From contig BCKQ01000005.1 of assembly GCA_001600695.1 (NCBI GenBank), positions 818,593-882,592 of the forward strand: a stretch of DNA of 64,000 nucleotides, written 5' to 3'. Of this stretch, positions 39,082 through 49,699 are shown in pieces. The DNA is from Ascoidea asiatica. Taxonomy: Eukaryota; Ascomycota; Saccharomycetes; Ascoideales; Ascoideaceae. A program made the translations under genes and the position numbers. Each line of letters starts with the position of its first letter. The first letter of the stretch is position 1. The notes beneath the pieces were generated by a model that did not search any database, was not told the DNA's origin, and saw only the letters and a list, made by a program, of their open reading frames with translations.

Positions 39082-41661
39082 TTATAATCTATTTATTAAA
39101 TCATCTAAAAATATTGGAGAAAAATCGTTTATATTGATTTCACTTGTAATCAGATTTTCACTTCTAACATATATAGCATCATCATAAATGTAGCATAATA
39201 ACCCTTTTTTGGAAAACTCTTTTGTAATTTGGTATACAGGATGTTCTTGAATTGAAATCGAGTGAACTGGTGAAAAGAATAAATTAAAAGTAGAACAGTA
39301 ATCTTCAACGACGTCTTTGAATGAAACATTTAAATCCAGAGCAGGTATAGAACGAATATCTATTTGGCCAAGTAAAAGTTCATCTTCTGCATCCACTTTT
39401 TCAATAAGATTCATTAATTTTTCAACAGAGCCAGCACTATTATGTAGCTTATAAATATCAAGAGCAAATTTAGACTGTCGGCTTGGTGATTCTCTAATTT
39501 TTTGATTTACAGAATCAAAGCATACTATAAATTTCTTTTTAATTGATAGAGGTATACCTTTGAAATAATTGTTTGTAGATGAGCCCAACTCCCCAGATAA
39601 ATGGAGATAAACAAAATCAATATAATGAATCCAAAAATTAAACCATTCTAAGAAATTACTTGCCATTATTTCATGATTGGTAATTTCTCTTGAGTGAAGC
39701 CATTTAGTTGTTATAGGCAAAAAATATTTTCCAAAAAATATTTGATTTACTATAATATTTAGTTTTTGCTGAAAGCCAAAAAGTTGCAAACAGTCCTTGA
39801 ATATTAGAAGAATCTTAAAGGGTTCTGTCATAATTTCAAAAGCCAGTATGGTTTTATTATCATAATAAGAAAGCATGAAAGCTAAAAAGGATTTCAAAAA
39901 AGATTCATTGAACAATTTCCCAAACTTTTCTCTACCAAATATTTCCACCCAGAAGGGTACTCCATCAAGGTTATACTCTAACTCATTTCTTGAATATTGT
40001 TTTATTAAGTTCTTAAAATTAAGATTTTGAAAGAAGAACTCGTATTTTGAATAGACTAAGCTTTGAATATCATCAACAATATTCGAGAATCCATCTTCTT
40101 CAAGAAAAAATAACCATTCTGGTAACCATGAACTAGGTGCTCCTATATCTTTGATTTGATTTCTTTTTAAAAGTCTAGGAGACCATAAATCAATTTCATT
40201 AATCAATTTTTCTTTGATTGTAATGTTTAATAGATAATAAAAGACATTACTACCTATCATTTCTTTTATATCCATCAAAAAAGAAATAATTATTAAACTA
40301 AAGCTTTCGTTATCCCAATTTCTTTCAATAAAATTTTTTATTCTATTGAAACATTTTTCGGATACAAGAGACTCAAAAAAGTCAAGTTTAGTTGAATTCT
40401 TGTTCATATTATATTGGCTTTCTTCTATTAAAGTTAAAGGCGCTAATGTTGATTTCCAAGACAATATCTGGCTCCTTATTGCTAATAGTGCTGATTCATC
40501 CTTAAGATAAAATGATAAATCATCTGTCTTCCATTGTAAATCCAACAAGGTAGAAAATAAAGGATTTAATATTGATAAAATAAGCTCTACTATCTGATCG
40601 AACTCAATTAATGTTTGGGATAGATTTGTTTGATTAGATATAATACTACTATACGATATGGATATTTTTTTCAAAAGTAAATTAGCTTCAGCAAGTCTTC
40701 TCTCAAAAATTGGCTCATTTGAAGATAAAAAGCTCTTTATACTTTCCTCTAGTTCCTTTAAAGTATTTTCAATAGTTCTTCCATCTACAATATTGTTTCC
40801 ACTGACCTCTATATTAATATTATTTGTGATTTTTTTACTAAAAACTTCACTCCATTCGAAACTTATTTTTTCGATATCCTTGATCAATCTTTCAACATTT
40901 TTATCAGTCAAATTTTTTGTTTCAAATTCAATTAAAACCTGACTTCTTAAAGCTCTAGAATTCTGTTTTTTTTGCAAAATGTCAGATAACTCATTCAAGC
41001 TTTTAGGAGCCACTAAACCCTTTTTCTTGATTTCATCTAGAATATTCCAGATATATCTTTTATTTGCTTTCTTAATAATTTTCTCGACTTTTTGGTCTTC
41101 ATTATCTGAGTTCTCTCCACCGACACCTAATCCCGAAGGTCTGAGGGTAGTTTCGATTGGTTCGTATATTCCATTTCCTTCTTTTCCCAACCCTGCTCCT
41201 TCAATATAGCCCATTTTTTTCAATATTTCTGTTCCTATCCCATAGTTAGTTTGAATTTTTTTTTTCTTTGAAGAACTTTTAAAATCCATTAGTTGATCCT
41301 CACTATTGGAAGCACTTGAATTCATTTCTATATCCAAATCTATTTCTTGAATATTTTTAATTATTTTGACACTATTGGCGATTTTATTACTGCTCTTGTC
41401 ATGATTAAACTTATTGCTATTTGAAAGCATTATTGGAGCTTGAAAAGCCATAAATTTATGTTCAACACCATTCTGACCATCCTTTATTTCACTATCATAG
41501 TAATCTTGATATAAAAAATCTTGCTCAGAATTCGAAAAAATCTGAGATGAATCATTTTCGGCACAATTGGATAATTCATTTTCTGCTTTCAAAGTAACAG
41601 AAGAATCATCTTGACTCTCCTCATTATTTGCCGATTTCACAAATTGTATCGAGTTTAGCAT
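39082..41661 (-). CDS. SPP382: G-patch splicing factor Spp382/Ntr1 (TFIP11 type)
   Basis: The product has 859 residues. An acidic N-terminal region precedes a G-patch at about 138-182 (GIGTEILKKMGYIEGAGLGK, then GIYEPIETTLRPSGLGVG). The rest resembles the helical GC-factor-like domain of TFIP11/Spp382, with WLPEWLFFLEEDG and a C-terminal segment VSFKDVVEDYCSTFNLFFSP, then VYQI. Spp382 recruits and stimulates the helicase Prp43 to take spliceosomes apart. An in-frame CTG sits at the complement of 39337-39339. The start is the first ATG. It is longer than S. cerevisiae Spp382 (708) but close to other fungal members. Confidence 0.85.
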   Translation of the reverse strand: MLNSIQFVKSANNEESQDDSSVTLKAENELSNCAENDSSQIFSNSEQDFLYQDYYDSEIKDGQNGVEHKFMAFQAPIMLSNSNKFNHDKSSNKIANSVKIIKNIQEIDLDIEMNSSASNSEDQLMDFKSSSKKKKIQTNYGIGTEILKKMGYIEGAGLGKEGNGIYEPIETTLRPSGLGVGGENSDNEDQKVEKIIKKANKRYIWNILDEIKKKGLVAPKSLNELSDILQKKQNSRALRSQVLIEFETKNLTDKNVERLIKDIEKISFEWSEVFSKKITNNINIEVSGNNIVDGRTIENTLKELEESIKSFLSSNEPIFERRLAEANLLLKKISISYSSIISNQTNLSQTLIEFDQIVELILSILNPLFSTLLDLQWKTDDLSFYLKDESALLAIRSQILSWKSTLAPLTLIEESQYNMNKNSTKLDFFESLVSEKCFNRIKNFIERNWDNESFSLIIISFLMDIKEMIGSNVFYYLLNITIKEKLINEIDLWSPRLLKRNQIKDIGAPSSWLPEWLFFLEEDGFSNIVDDIQSLVYSKYEFFFQNLNFKNLIKQYSRNELEYNLDGVPFWVEIFGREKFGKLFNESFLKSFLAFMLSYYDNKTILAFEIMTEPFKILLIFKDCLQLFGFQQKLNIIVNQIFFGKYFLPITTKWLHSREITNHEIMASNFLEWFNFWIHYIDFVYLHLSGELGSSTNNYFKGIPLSIKKKFIVCFDSVNQKIRESPSRQSKFALDIYKLHNSAGSVEKLMNLIEKVDAEDELLLGQIDIRSIPALDLNVSFKDVVEDYCSTFNLFFSPVHSISIQEHPVYQITKEFSKKGLLCYIYDDAIYVRSENLITSEININDFSPIFLDDLINRL

Positions 41662-41978
41662 TCCACAAAAGGATGTATTCTTTTCATATGAAATTTTTTT
41701 TGATTTTAACTAAAAATCCTTCATTATTCTATTTCTGATGAACTAACCTCTTATAGAATGTTTTTTTGATATGTAGTAAATGAATAAAATTAAAAAAAAT
41801 GAAATAGCTTTAGGTAAAATTAGTTTTTCTAAATTGGACTCAACTCCGTCACCGATTTCTTTCTCAGCTTGATGCTTAATAAGAACTACAAAATTTAATA
41901 ATTCAGTACCAGTGAATTTAAATTATTAACTAAGAATACAGATTATGCTTAAATTCTATTTAAAATAAAAAGGGTCAA
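41662..41978. promoter_or_regulatory. Divergent promoter region SPP382 / ATS1
   Basis: This 317-bp AT-rich region has no ORF. No specific motif stands out. Confidence 0.4.
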
Positions 41979-43163
41979 ATGAAAAACTACAAAATTTACA
42001 GCTGTGGATCCAACGGTAATTTTCAGCTTGGTAATAATACCAATGAAGACTCAAATTTTTTCAAAAGCTGTCAATTCAAAGAGCAAAATGGAAACAACAC
42101 CTCAATTTGGAAGATCAACCCTTTAAAAATAGTATGTGGTGGAAATCATTCACTTGTGATGCTTGATAATGGAGATTTATATTCTTGTGGGTTAAATAAT
42201 TACGGCCAATGTGGCTTTAATCCTGAAATATATGGAACATATATTGAGACCTTTCAGAAAGTTCCTAGAATAGATAATAAAAAATGGATGGCCTCTTCTT
42301 GTGGTTGGGAATTTTCAATATTAGTTAATGAAAATATGGAAATTTTCAGTTGTGGATATGGTACTAATGGAGAACTTGGTTTAGGTGATTCTACTACAAA
42401 AAGTATAGTACCTAATTCAACTGTTGAAATAGAAATTCCAAAATCTTCTTTGAGATTGATTAACTTTAATCTAGAGAATTTGAATTTAATAGATATAAAA
42501 TCTTCATTAGATCACACTGTTATGTTACTCTCTGAAAACAAAATGGTTGGTTGGGGAAATAACAAGAAAAAACAATTAGGTGAAACATTATCTAATGCTA
42601 AATGTATATGGACTCCTGAATTTATAAACATGAACTTGCTAGAATCTCCTATAACAACTATATCTGTGGGTAGAAATTTCACCATTATTGGTTCTAAACC
42701 ATTCAAAAAAATGAGGATTTTCAGTAATGCCAAAACTTTAACTTTTAATGTCCAGAATAATGAAATATTAGAAAACATTAGTTTTCATGATATTAAAACA
42801 ATGTGGACTTCGTTCCATTTACTTGTAGATGATCAAATTCATTCTTTTGGAAATAATAGACATAAACAACGTTTCCCCTTGGAATATTTTTTGAAAAAAA
42901 AACAAGAAGAAAATATTTGTGTCAATCAATTTGAAACAGGCAGTGAGCATGGCCTAGTACTTGATGAGACTAAAAACGAAATCTTCAGTTGGGGTTGGGG
43001 AGAACATGGAAATTGTGGGATAAATGAAATTTTTATTGGGGTGAATACTTTCGATTTTTTGAATCCTTTAAAATTTCAAAAAGAATTAAAGAGTTTTGAG
43101 AAAATTGAATCCATTTTCTGTGGATGTGCGACAAGCTGGGCAGTAGTTTCTACAAATGAATAA
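41979..43163 (+). CDS. ATS1: RCC1-repeat protein Ats1/Kti13
   Basis: The product has 394 residues of RCC1-like repeats: YSCGSNGNFQLG at the N terminus, VCGGNHSLVMLDNGDLYSCG, FSCGYGTNGELGLGDSTT, VGWGNNKKKQLG and the C-terminal TGSEHGLVLD, then SWGWGEHGNCGINE and FCGCATSWAVV. The last blocks match Ats1 (Kti13) very closely. Kti13 partners with Kti11/Dph3 and supports diphthamide synthesis and Elongator-dependent tRNA wobble-uridine modification. It is somewhat longer than S. cerevisiae Ats1 (333) through loop insertions. It is convergent with GRX5. Confidence 0.93.
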   Translation: MKNYKIYSCGSNGNFQLGNNTNEDSNFFKSCQFKEQNGNNTSIWKINPLKIVCGGNHSLVMLDNGDLYSCGLNNYGQCGFNPEIYGTYIETFQKVPRIDNKKWMASSCGWEFSILVNENMEIFSCGYGTNGELGLGDSTTKSIVPNSTVEIEIPKSSLRLINFNLENLNLIDIKSSLDHTVMLLSENKMVGWGNNKKKQLGETLSNAKCIWTPEFINMNLLESPITTISVGRNFTIIGSKPFKKMRIFSNAKTLTFNVQNNEILENISFHDIKTMWTSFHLLVDDQIHSFGNNRHKQRFPLEYFLKKKQEENICVNQFETGSEHGLVLDETKNEIFSWGWGEHGNCGINEIFIGVNTFDFLNPLKFQKELKSFEKIESIFCGCATSWAVVSTNE

Positions 43164-43271
43164 ATATCACCAATAATTTAGAATATGATGTATAATTTTA
43201 AGTTTATATATTTATTATATACAAGGATGAACATTCGCATTTATAGCAAATTATTTTTGGTAAAAATAAAA

Positions 43272-43858
43272 CTATTTTCTCTCTGTAGGTTTGAATTCGG
43301 CTGAAGTTGGTTCCTTTGGATCCCCAAGCTCTTCAGCATCTTCATCAGGAACTAAAACGTCCTCTTTTTCAAACAATTCTAATAATTCACCGCTTTGAGC
43401 CATTGAAGTCACAATATCACATCCCCCAATAAACTCTTTTCTAACATATAATTGAGGAATTGTAGGCCAATTACTATATTCTTTTATTCCTTGTCTTAAA
43501 TCAGGATCTTCTAAAACATTATAGGCAGCAAATTTGTCTGGATCAATACCTAATTGTCCTAATAGCATAATTGTAGATCTAGAAAACCCACATTGAGGAG
43601 CTTCTGGTGTACCCTTCATAAACAATACTACAGGTGCAGATGAAATAGCACTATCAATAGCTTCTTTTGTTTCGGTTGAAATATAACGTTGTAAAAAATT
43701 TACCGGAGTAAAAGATACTTTTTGCTTTAATAAAAAGCTTGTTGATGGGCGAATCTAAAAAGTTAAACAGATTAGTAATAGCACTTTTCGAACATTAAAA
43801 TAAAATGATTTGAAGTAAAACTTACCAATGAATTTTGGAATAAAACTTTTCTAAACAT
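43272..43858 (-). CDS. GRX5: Mitochondrial monothiol glutaredoxin Grx5; two exons
   Basis: Exon 1 (43826-43858) encodes MFRKVLFQNSL and exon 2 (43272-43754) continues with IRPSTSFLLKQKVSF, giving 171 residues. The N-terminal 30 residues are basic, hydroxylated and free of acids, a good mitochondrial presequence. The domain has MKGTPEAPQCGFSR, with the monothiol CGFS site at 66-69, WPTIPQLYV and FIGGCDIV, all diagnostic of Grx5. It transfers Fe-S clusters from Isu1 to later targets in mitochondria. The acidic C-terminal tail (EDVLVPDEDAEELGDPKE) is longer than in yeast Grx5 (150). Without the splice the presequence is lost. Confidence 0.95.
43755..43825 (-). other. Intron of GRX5
   Basis: This 71-nt intron has a GTAAGT donor, a TACTAAT branch (complement of 43771-43777) and a TAG acceptor. 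It interrupts the presequence in phase 0. Confidence 0.88.
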
Positions 43859-44247
43859 TTTGGAGAATGATCTTTGACTTCAGCGATAAGATATATTGTT
43901 TAATGAAAGACAGAGATTATTAATTCACCTTCTTCATCAGAAGAAATATTCACGAAATCTAAAATATTCCCAATTAAATTGATTTTATTATTAATAAAGT
44001 AAGTACGGATGAATCAGGAAAACAATACCGGAAAATATAGGCGGATTTTTTATGATGGACTTACGTAATTACTGGTAGAAAATGGCTGAGAGCACAGTGA
44101 AAAATTGCAAGTTACAAAGGTTGGAAATACCATTTAATTTAAGTTTTTAACTAAAACTGGAAGAGAAAGCTTTTATTATAATGGTTATGGAAGAAATATA
44201 AACAAGAGATGTAATATAGATACAGAATATACAAGATAATTAGTTCA
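43859..44247. other. Intergenic region between GRX5 and BCS1
   Basis: This 389-bp region holds the GRX5 promoter and the BCS1 3' end. No further feature is recognised. Confidence 0.4.
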
Positions 44248-45615
44248 TTATTGCAACGAATTTTTAAGTGAACTAGCCATTTCTATAGCACCATCCGGAT
44301 TACCTTTATTGAACACAAATAGTCCTTGGAGTTGTGCAGTGCTAACACTTGAAATATTAAGTTTCTTTAGCTGTTTCATAAAAACCTGGCATTTTTCAGT
44401 TTCATTTTCATAAAACCTCAAAAACATTTGTTGAATTTGAAAGTTGGATGCATTATCAATTAATACTTTGAAATCCACCCTACCTGGTCTTAATAAGGCA
44501 GGATCCAACTTTTCAGGATGATTTGTGGTCATAAAAGTAATTGATTCTTCAGCAGAAGCTACCCCATCTAATGCGTTTAGCAAACCACTGAAAGTAACCC
44601 CGGAAGTATAACCTTTATCTTTTGTTTGATCTCTTTTATTGAAAGCAGCATCAATATCTTCTAACAAGAGTAAACTTCTTTCAGGAATATTATTCATCAA
44701 ATGATTTAATCTATCATCTGTCAAATTTGCTTCAGAAAGATTTAATAAGCATATATTATAATCCATATGACCAGCCAATGCTTGAATAAAACTTGTTTTA
44801 CCACTACCAGGAGGTCCGTATAAAAGGTATCCTCTTCTATATGGAATTCCTCTTTTAAAATACCAATTTCCACTATTTAGAAATCCTTTTACATCTTTAA
44901 TTATTTTTTCTTTGATTCCTTCATCTAAAATAACTGAGCCAACAAGCCTTTTCTTTCTTGGTTGTCCAAAGGGCCTCCATTCTCCGCCCCATGAAGTATA
45001 TATAACAGTTTTTCCTTCATTTGCTTTTAATGCAAGATTTTTAGCTTCATTTAATAATTCATGAAAAAGATCTCTATCTCTATATAAAGTAGTTAAGGTT
45101 ACAGTTTCAAAAGGAGTGCCATTTGTCATATCTAATAATTTTCCAGATCTTTCTCTTTTTACAAGCATGTATGCACCTTTGTATTTAAGTAAATGATTTC
45201 CAGGACCAGGAACTAAAGAGAAACGAGTATTTACAGAACCATTATCATGTTGAATAAAATTAGTTTCAACACTTAAATGACGAGAAGATCTATGTTTGTA
45301 ATTGGACATCCATTCAAGAAACCAAAGGTAAGATTTATCTTTTGAAGGAATTTCTAAATCGACTAATAATTGACGATATATTAATGATGAAGATTTAATT
45401 ATTCCTTGTCTTGCAATGGCTAATCCAGTTCCAAGAACCATTAAACCACCACCTGCAGCAAAATAAGGATTATTTTTCATTATATCGTTGAATAACCCAG
45501 TTGCCATTCCTTTCATTGATCCATCATTATTGTTTAATGAATCAAGAGATATAGATGGAGATTCAACACCATTTTCATTTGATTGAATACGAGAAGATCC
45601 AGTATTTGTATTCAT
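44248..45615 (-). CDS. BCS1: Mitochondrial AAA protein Bcs1
   Basis: The product has 455 residues. The Bcs1-specific N-terminal half includes a transmembrane segment ([20 protein letters not shown], about 53-72) followed by internal targeting sequence and the segment [21 protein letters not shown]. The AAA domain has Walker A in [13 protein letters not shown] (about 264-276), Walker B in [11 protein letters not shown] and the conserved [20 protein letters not shown]. Bcs1 moves the folded Rieske protein across the inner membrane to finish complex III assembly. Length matches the yeast protein (456). No intron is seen. Confidence 0.97.
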   Translation of the reverse strand: MNTNTGSSRIQSNENGVESPSISLDSLNNNDGSMKGMATGLFNDIMKNNPYFAAGGGLMVLGTGLAIARQGIIKSSSLIYRQLLVDLEIPSKDKSYLWFLEWMSNYKHRSSRHLSVETNFIQHDNGSVNTRFSLVPGPGNHLLKYKGAYMLVKRERSGKLLDMTNGTPFETVTLTTLYRDRDLFHELLNEAKNLALKANEGKTVIYTSWGGEWRPFGQPRKKRLVGSVILDEGIKEKIIKDVKGFLNSGNWYFKRGIPYRRGYLLYGPPGSGKTSFIQALAGHMDYNICLLNLSEANLTDDRLNHLMNNIPERSLLLLEDIDAAFNKRDQTKDKGYTSGVTFSGLLNALDGVASAEESITFMTTNHPEKLDPALLRPGRVDFKVLIDNASNFQIQQMFLRFYENETEKCQVFMKQLKKLNISSVSTAQLQGLFVFNKGNPDGAIEMASSLKNSLQ

Positions 45616-46203
45616 CTAGCACTTTATTGGGTTGTAAAATTTAAATGTGCTTTTTATTTAATAAAAAACTAATCAAACCTAATGTGTCTAAAAAATAAAC
45701 TAAAAAATAATCTTATCAATTATTTTCTAGATTATAACTAAATTGAATTAGTAAAATATTTCAAAAGATCTTAGTGAATTTTTTTTAGATTTTCAAGTAC
45801 TCATACAAACTAAAAATCACCCATTCGGTTTGATTGAAAGCCCCGTAAAAATCAAAAACTTGTTTAGGTATGATTTTCAAACCTAAATAATAAGCTAAGT
45901 AAATACCTGCTAAATCAGTCAAATATTTTTTTAATTGTTAGAGTCGATTGAAAAATTGGTTAAATGATTGAATTAAATTATTTTATTAAAAATGCATTTT
46001 AATATACTTTTTTTTGCTTATTTCGAACATCTACAAATATTTTTAGTTTTTCTGAAAAATGTTATAATTAGAAAAAAAATGAAAAATAAAAATAATGAAA
46101 TCAAAAGCAATAGCATTTTAAACAAATATATAAAATAAGATAAGATAAAATTAGAGTGATGCATGAACAAATAAAACTAGGATAGTTGAGAATTTTTATT
46201 AAA
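45616..46203. other. Intergenic region between BCS1 and SEC17
   Basis: This 588-bp AT-rich region contains the BCS1 promoter and the SEC17 3' flank. No recognisable gene or motif is present. Confidence 0.4.
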
Positions 46204-47163
46204 TTATAAAATATCATCATCAGCTTCCACAATTAAAGATTTAATATGAAGTAGTATAGAAGTTTTCCATTTATCTAATTTTGAAAATTGATCAAATTCA
46301 TAAACTTTATCAGTGAAAAGTTGAGCATCATTTTCTTTAACAGAAGTTATTATATCAATTAATAATTTAAATTCTCTTGTAGATTGAAAAGAAGGTTCCC
46401 ATTCAGTATAAGCATTTAAAGCTTTTTCACTTGCAACTATATCATTTGATGAAAGATAACATAAAATACTTTTAAAAAAATAATCTTTTAAACTCCATTT
46501 TGATAGATTATTTCCAAGAGATTTTTTAGCAACAGTTTCATACAAGCCAGCAGCATCTATATAATTACCAGCTTTTGCTTGTAAATCAGCAGCTTTTATA
46601 TAAGCTTTATTTGATAAAGCTTCAGCTTGATCAGATGAATACCAATCACCAGCTTCCATATAACTTTTAATTGCATCATTTAAATTTGTTGAAGCTAAAT
46701 CATTTTCATAAATTGCCCCCAAATCCATTTTAAAATTTGCAGCTCTTCTAAATTGACCTTTTTGAGTAAATATTGATATAGCTTGATTTAAAACTCTAGT
46801 TGCATCTAATGGAGAATCATTTCTATAACTTTTATAAGCTTCAACTAAAGTATTAGCAGCTTCATCATTACTTTCAGCTTTAAATTGACATTCAGCAGCT
46901 TTTTCGAATGTTTTACCAGCCATTACACCTAATTTTTGTAGTCTATAAAGATTTGCACCTTGAATATATAAGTCTGCTGCTTCTTCAAATCTATAAGTAT
47001 CATTTCCTTTAAAGAAACTTGCAAATCCACTACTAGGAGCTGCTTTTTTATCAGCCTTTAAAAATGTAATAATTAGTTAGTAAATAATGGTAATTATATA
47101 ACAATATGATAAAAATCAATAAGAATAACATACTTTTGCAATAAAAGATTGAGGATCACTCAT
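46204..47163 (-). CDS. SEC17: Alpha-SNAP Sec17; two exons
   Basis: Exon 1 (47134-47163) encodes MSDPQSFIAK and exon 2 (46204-47055) continues ADKKAAPSSGFASFFKGND, giving 293 residues against 292 in S. cerevisiae. The SSGFxxxFxG membrane-contact loop, YRFEEAADLYIQGANLYRL, FTQKGQFRRAANFKMDLG and WSLKDYFFKSILCYLS are conserved Sec17 blocks. The protein forms a TPR-like helical solenoid. It binds SNARE bundles and recruits the ATPase Sec18/NSF to take them apart after membrane fusion. The ATG at 46921-46923 would leave out the membrane-binding loop, so the spliced form is the real one. Confidence 0.97.
47056..47133 (-). other. Intron of SEC17
   Basis: This 78-nt intron has a GTATGT donor, a perfect TACTAAC branch (complement of 47076-47082) and an AAG acceptor, the first AG after the branch. 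Confidence 0.9.
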
Positions 47164-48340
47164 TTTTAGTAATTAGTATTAATAGAAAAAAGAGATTATT
47201 ATAAATTTTTGTTCACTTTTTAGTTCTTTTAAATTATCTTTTAGTGAATATCTTAAACGAAACACTTTTATGCAATTTTAATAACAGTTATAATTATTAT
47301 GGGAAATAAATTGTTAATTATCTAAAATTATTTTGACTAAAATATTATAAATCACCATCAACAACTCCAATAATCTCATCACTCATTAATAACTTAGCTG
47401 TAGTCGTTATCAACAGCCAAACCGGAGCTTGCCTTAGTTTAAGGTTGATGGAGATTACGATAGCCAACCTGGCACGTGGTAAAGGATACCTTGGCGCGGA
47501 TTTAAAACCGTGAAACGGATATTCCGGAGTGGCCAACTGGCACCAAAAACACCTGAATCAGCTGAATCAACAAAACTAGTTGAAACAGCCGAAACACCTG
47601 AAACAGTTGACTCTTCGAATGAGACAAGAACAGATAAGAATCGAGGAATCTACTTTTTTATCTCTGGATAAGGTGGCAGTCATTAAAGAAATAAGTTATT
47701 GTATAGAATTGGAATTATCAAATTGGAATAAAAAGGGTCGAATTTTTTAAAATTTGAAGTCACTAGAGGAACATATGAAGAAAATTGATTGAGAAGAAGA
47801 AAAAGAAAGGTAAAATATAAAATTATGAAGACAAAATAAAAATTCATTAATAAGAAGTCATATATAAAACAGAATAATATAGTTCCGATGAAAACAATAT
47901 CGTATACCAAATTAAGATATGTATATAGTTCAAAAAGGGAAGTTAATCTTAAGAAATTATTTCATGAATAAGTAAACAAGCATTATGAAAGAAAAAAAAA
48001 TTTAAAAAATAAATATTAAAAAAAGAGAATTGAAAAAATTTAGTCCCGAAAATTGATTATAAAGTGAGTTGATTCATTGATCTTTAGTTCATAAAGTTCA
48101 TAAAATATTTTAAATGATATACTGTAGGTAATGAAAATGATATGAGAAAAAAAAAATTGAAGTAAAGAAATAAAGTGAGTAGAGCAATAGGAATTTTTAA
48201 ATTCTAATTGAGAAGAGTTAAAAAAGTTAAAAAGTTAAAGGCTCATGGAGATAAAGAAATAATGAGTTAATAAGATAAGGTTATAGGATAATAATAAAAA
48301 AAGCATAGGAGAATCATATCAGGTAATTTAGTACCTTATA
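47164..48340. other. SEC17 upstream region with GC-rich island
   Basis: This 1.18 kb stretch has no recognised gene. Bases 47,380-47,640 are much GC-richer than their surroundings and include CACGTG, the CGG-N5-CCG arrangement CGGATATTCCG and a T-poor block (47,540-47,640). The rest is A-rich. Confidence 0.5.
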
Positions 48341-49569
48341 TTATATATTTAAATCTAAAAAATTTAATTGTTCAATACTGTCGTTAAGTTTTCTAAGTTC
48401 AGATAAATATGAGATAATTTGGAGTTCATTGATATTTAAATTGAAATTTGATAAGAAAAGGAAATTAATTTCTAGTTGATTTAATTCTTTTAACGAAATT
48501 CCAACAATTGAAGAGAATTGTGCATTTTTTATAAAATAGTTTAAATCTTCAACTAATAATTTTGAAGCAATTCTAATTGAAGTTATAATTAACTTATGCA
48601 CATTTAGATCAGTAATATCAAAAGAAAAATTAAATTCTAAATCATTATCAACTTTTTCATTTGAATTATTGTTGTTTTTTATTGGAAATGCCATTCTATA
48701 AATATAATAAGAAGCAACTAAATAAACAAATGGAGAAAATTTAAAAATTTTATGAATATGAAATATAAAATCTAAGATTGAAATTTCTGGAATTGGATTT
48801 GAATTAAATTTATCAAACAACTTACATTTTGCAAATTGTTGATTTTCAATTTGTTCTAATCTATTTTTTTTAGTTAATAATTTATTTAATTCAAAAGGAG
48901 TGATTGTTTCATTTTCTAATTTATTTGATAAATTAAAATTTATAAATTTATCTATATTTTTACTATCTTTATTTTTAAAGGTTATATCAGAATATTCATT
49001 TTTTAAAGAAGATAATTCATTATCCATAAAATTTTCAAAATTTATTGGATTTCTTATATTACTTATAGCATTATTAATTTTTTCATTGATTTGATTTAAA
49101 TTAGTGGAAATTTTTTTATAATTATTGAAATTTCTATTAAATTTATTTTTATTTTTAATTTTTGAAAATTGAATCAAATTTAATAAAGATTTATAAAAAA
49201 TTAATATTGAAACATTTGAAGTTATTATATTTGAATTATTTGAAAAAATTGTATTATAATCTTTATATAATTTTTCATAATCTAAAGAAAGATAAAATTT
49301 ATTAAAGTAATTGATGTCTTCAGGTGATAAGTTTTTTGAGTTTTTGAAAAATTTATTTGATTTTGATTTGTTTGATTTATTTAATTTTTTTGATTTTGTT
49401 GATTTCTTTGAACTTGATGATGAGAATTCAAGAGTTCTTTTAGAGCTATTTTGATTTGTCCTATTTGTAACATTGTCAGTATTAGTATTATTGATGTCAT
49501 TATTATTATCAGTGATATTATTGTTATTGAAAGTATTGCTAGAATTATTATCCGTATTATTGATAGGAC

Positions 49570-49603
<34 letters not shown>

Positions 49604-49699
49604 GATATTATTATTATTATTACTATTATTTATATTGTATGATAGTTTTGCATTAGGCAAAGAAGTATGAGATGAAGTTGCAATCATTTTTAAAGACAT
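48341..49699 (-). CDS. Pho80-like cyclin (Pho85-cyclin family)
   Basis: The product has 452 residues. Residues about 20-75 are nearly all Asn, coded by an AAT microsatellite (plus strand 49,571-49,635), followed by a Ser/Lys tract. The C-terminal 150 residues carry the Pho80/Pcl cyclin box: IPEISILDFIFHIHKIFKFS, PFVYLVASYYIYRMAFP, LNVHKLIITSIRIASKLLVE, SIVGISLKELNQLEINFLFL and the final NFNLNINEL. Such cyclins activate the kinase Pho85 in phosphate, glycogen or polarity control. The HKLxxTSxRxASK and GISxxELNxLExxFL patterns are family hallmarks. Whether it equals Pho80, Pcl6/7 or another member cannot be decided. Regulation upstream is unclear. Confidence 0.8.

Noticed and set aside
47345-47536. 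Possible short gene or tRNA in the GC-rich block upstream of SEC17
   Set aside because: No tRNA A/B boxes or cloverleaf could be drawn, and the short ORF shows no homology that I recognise.
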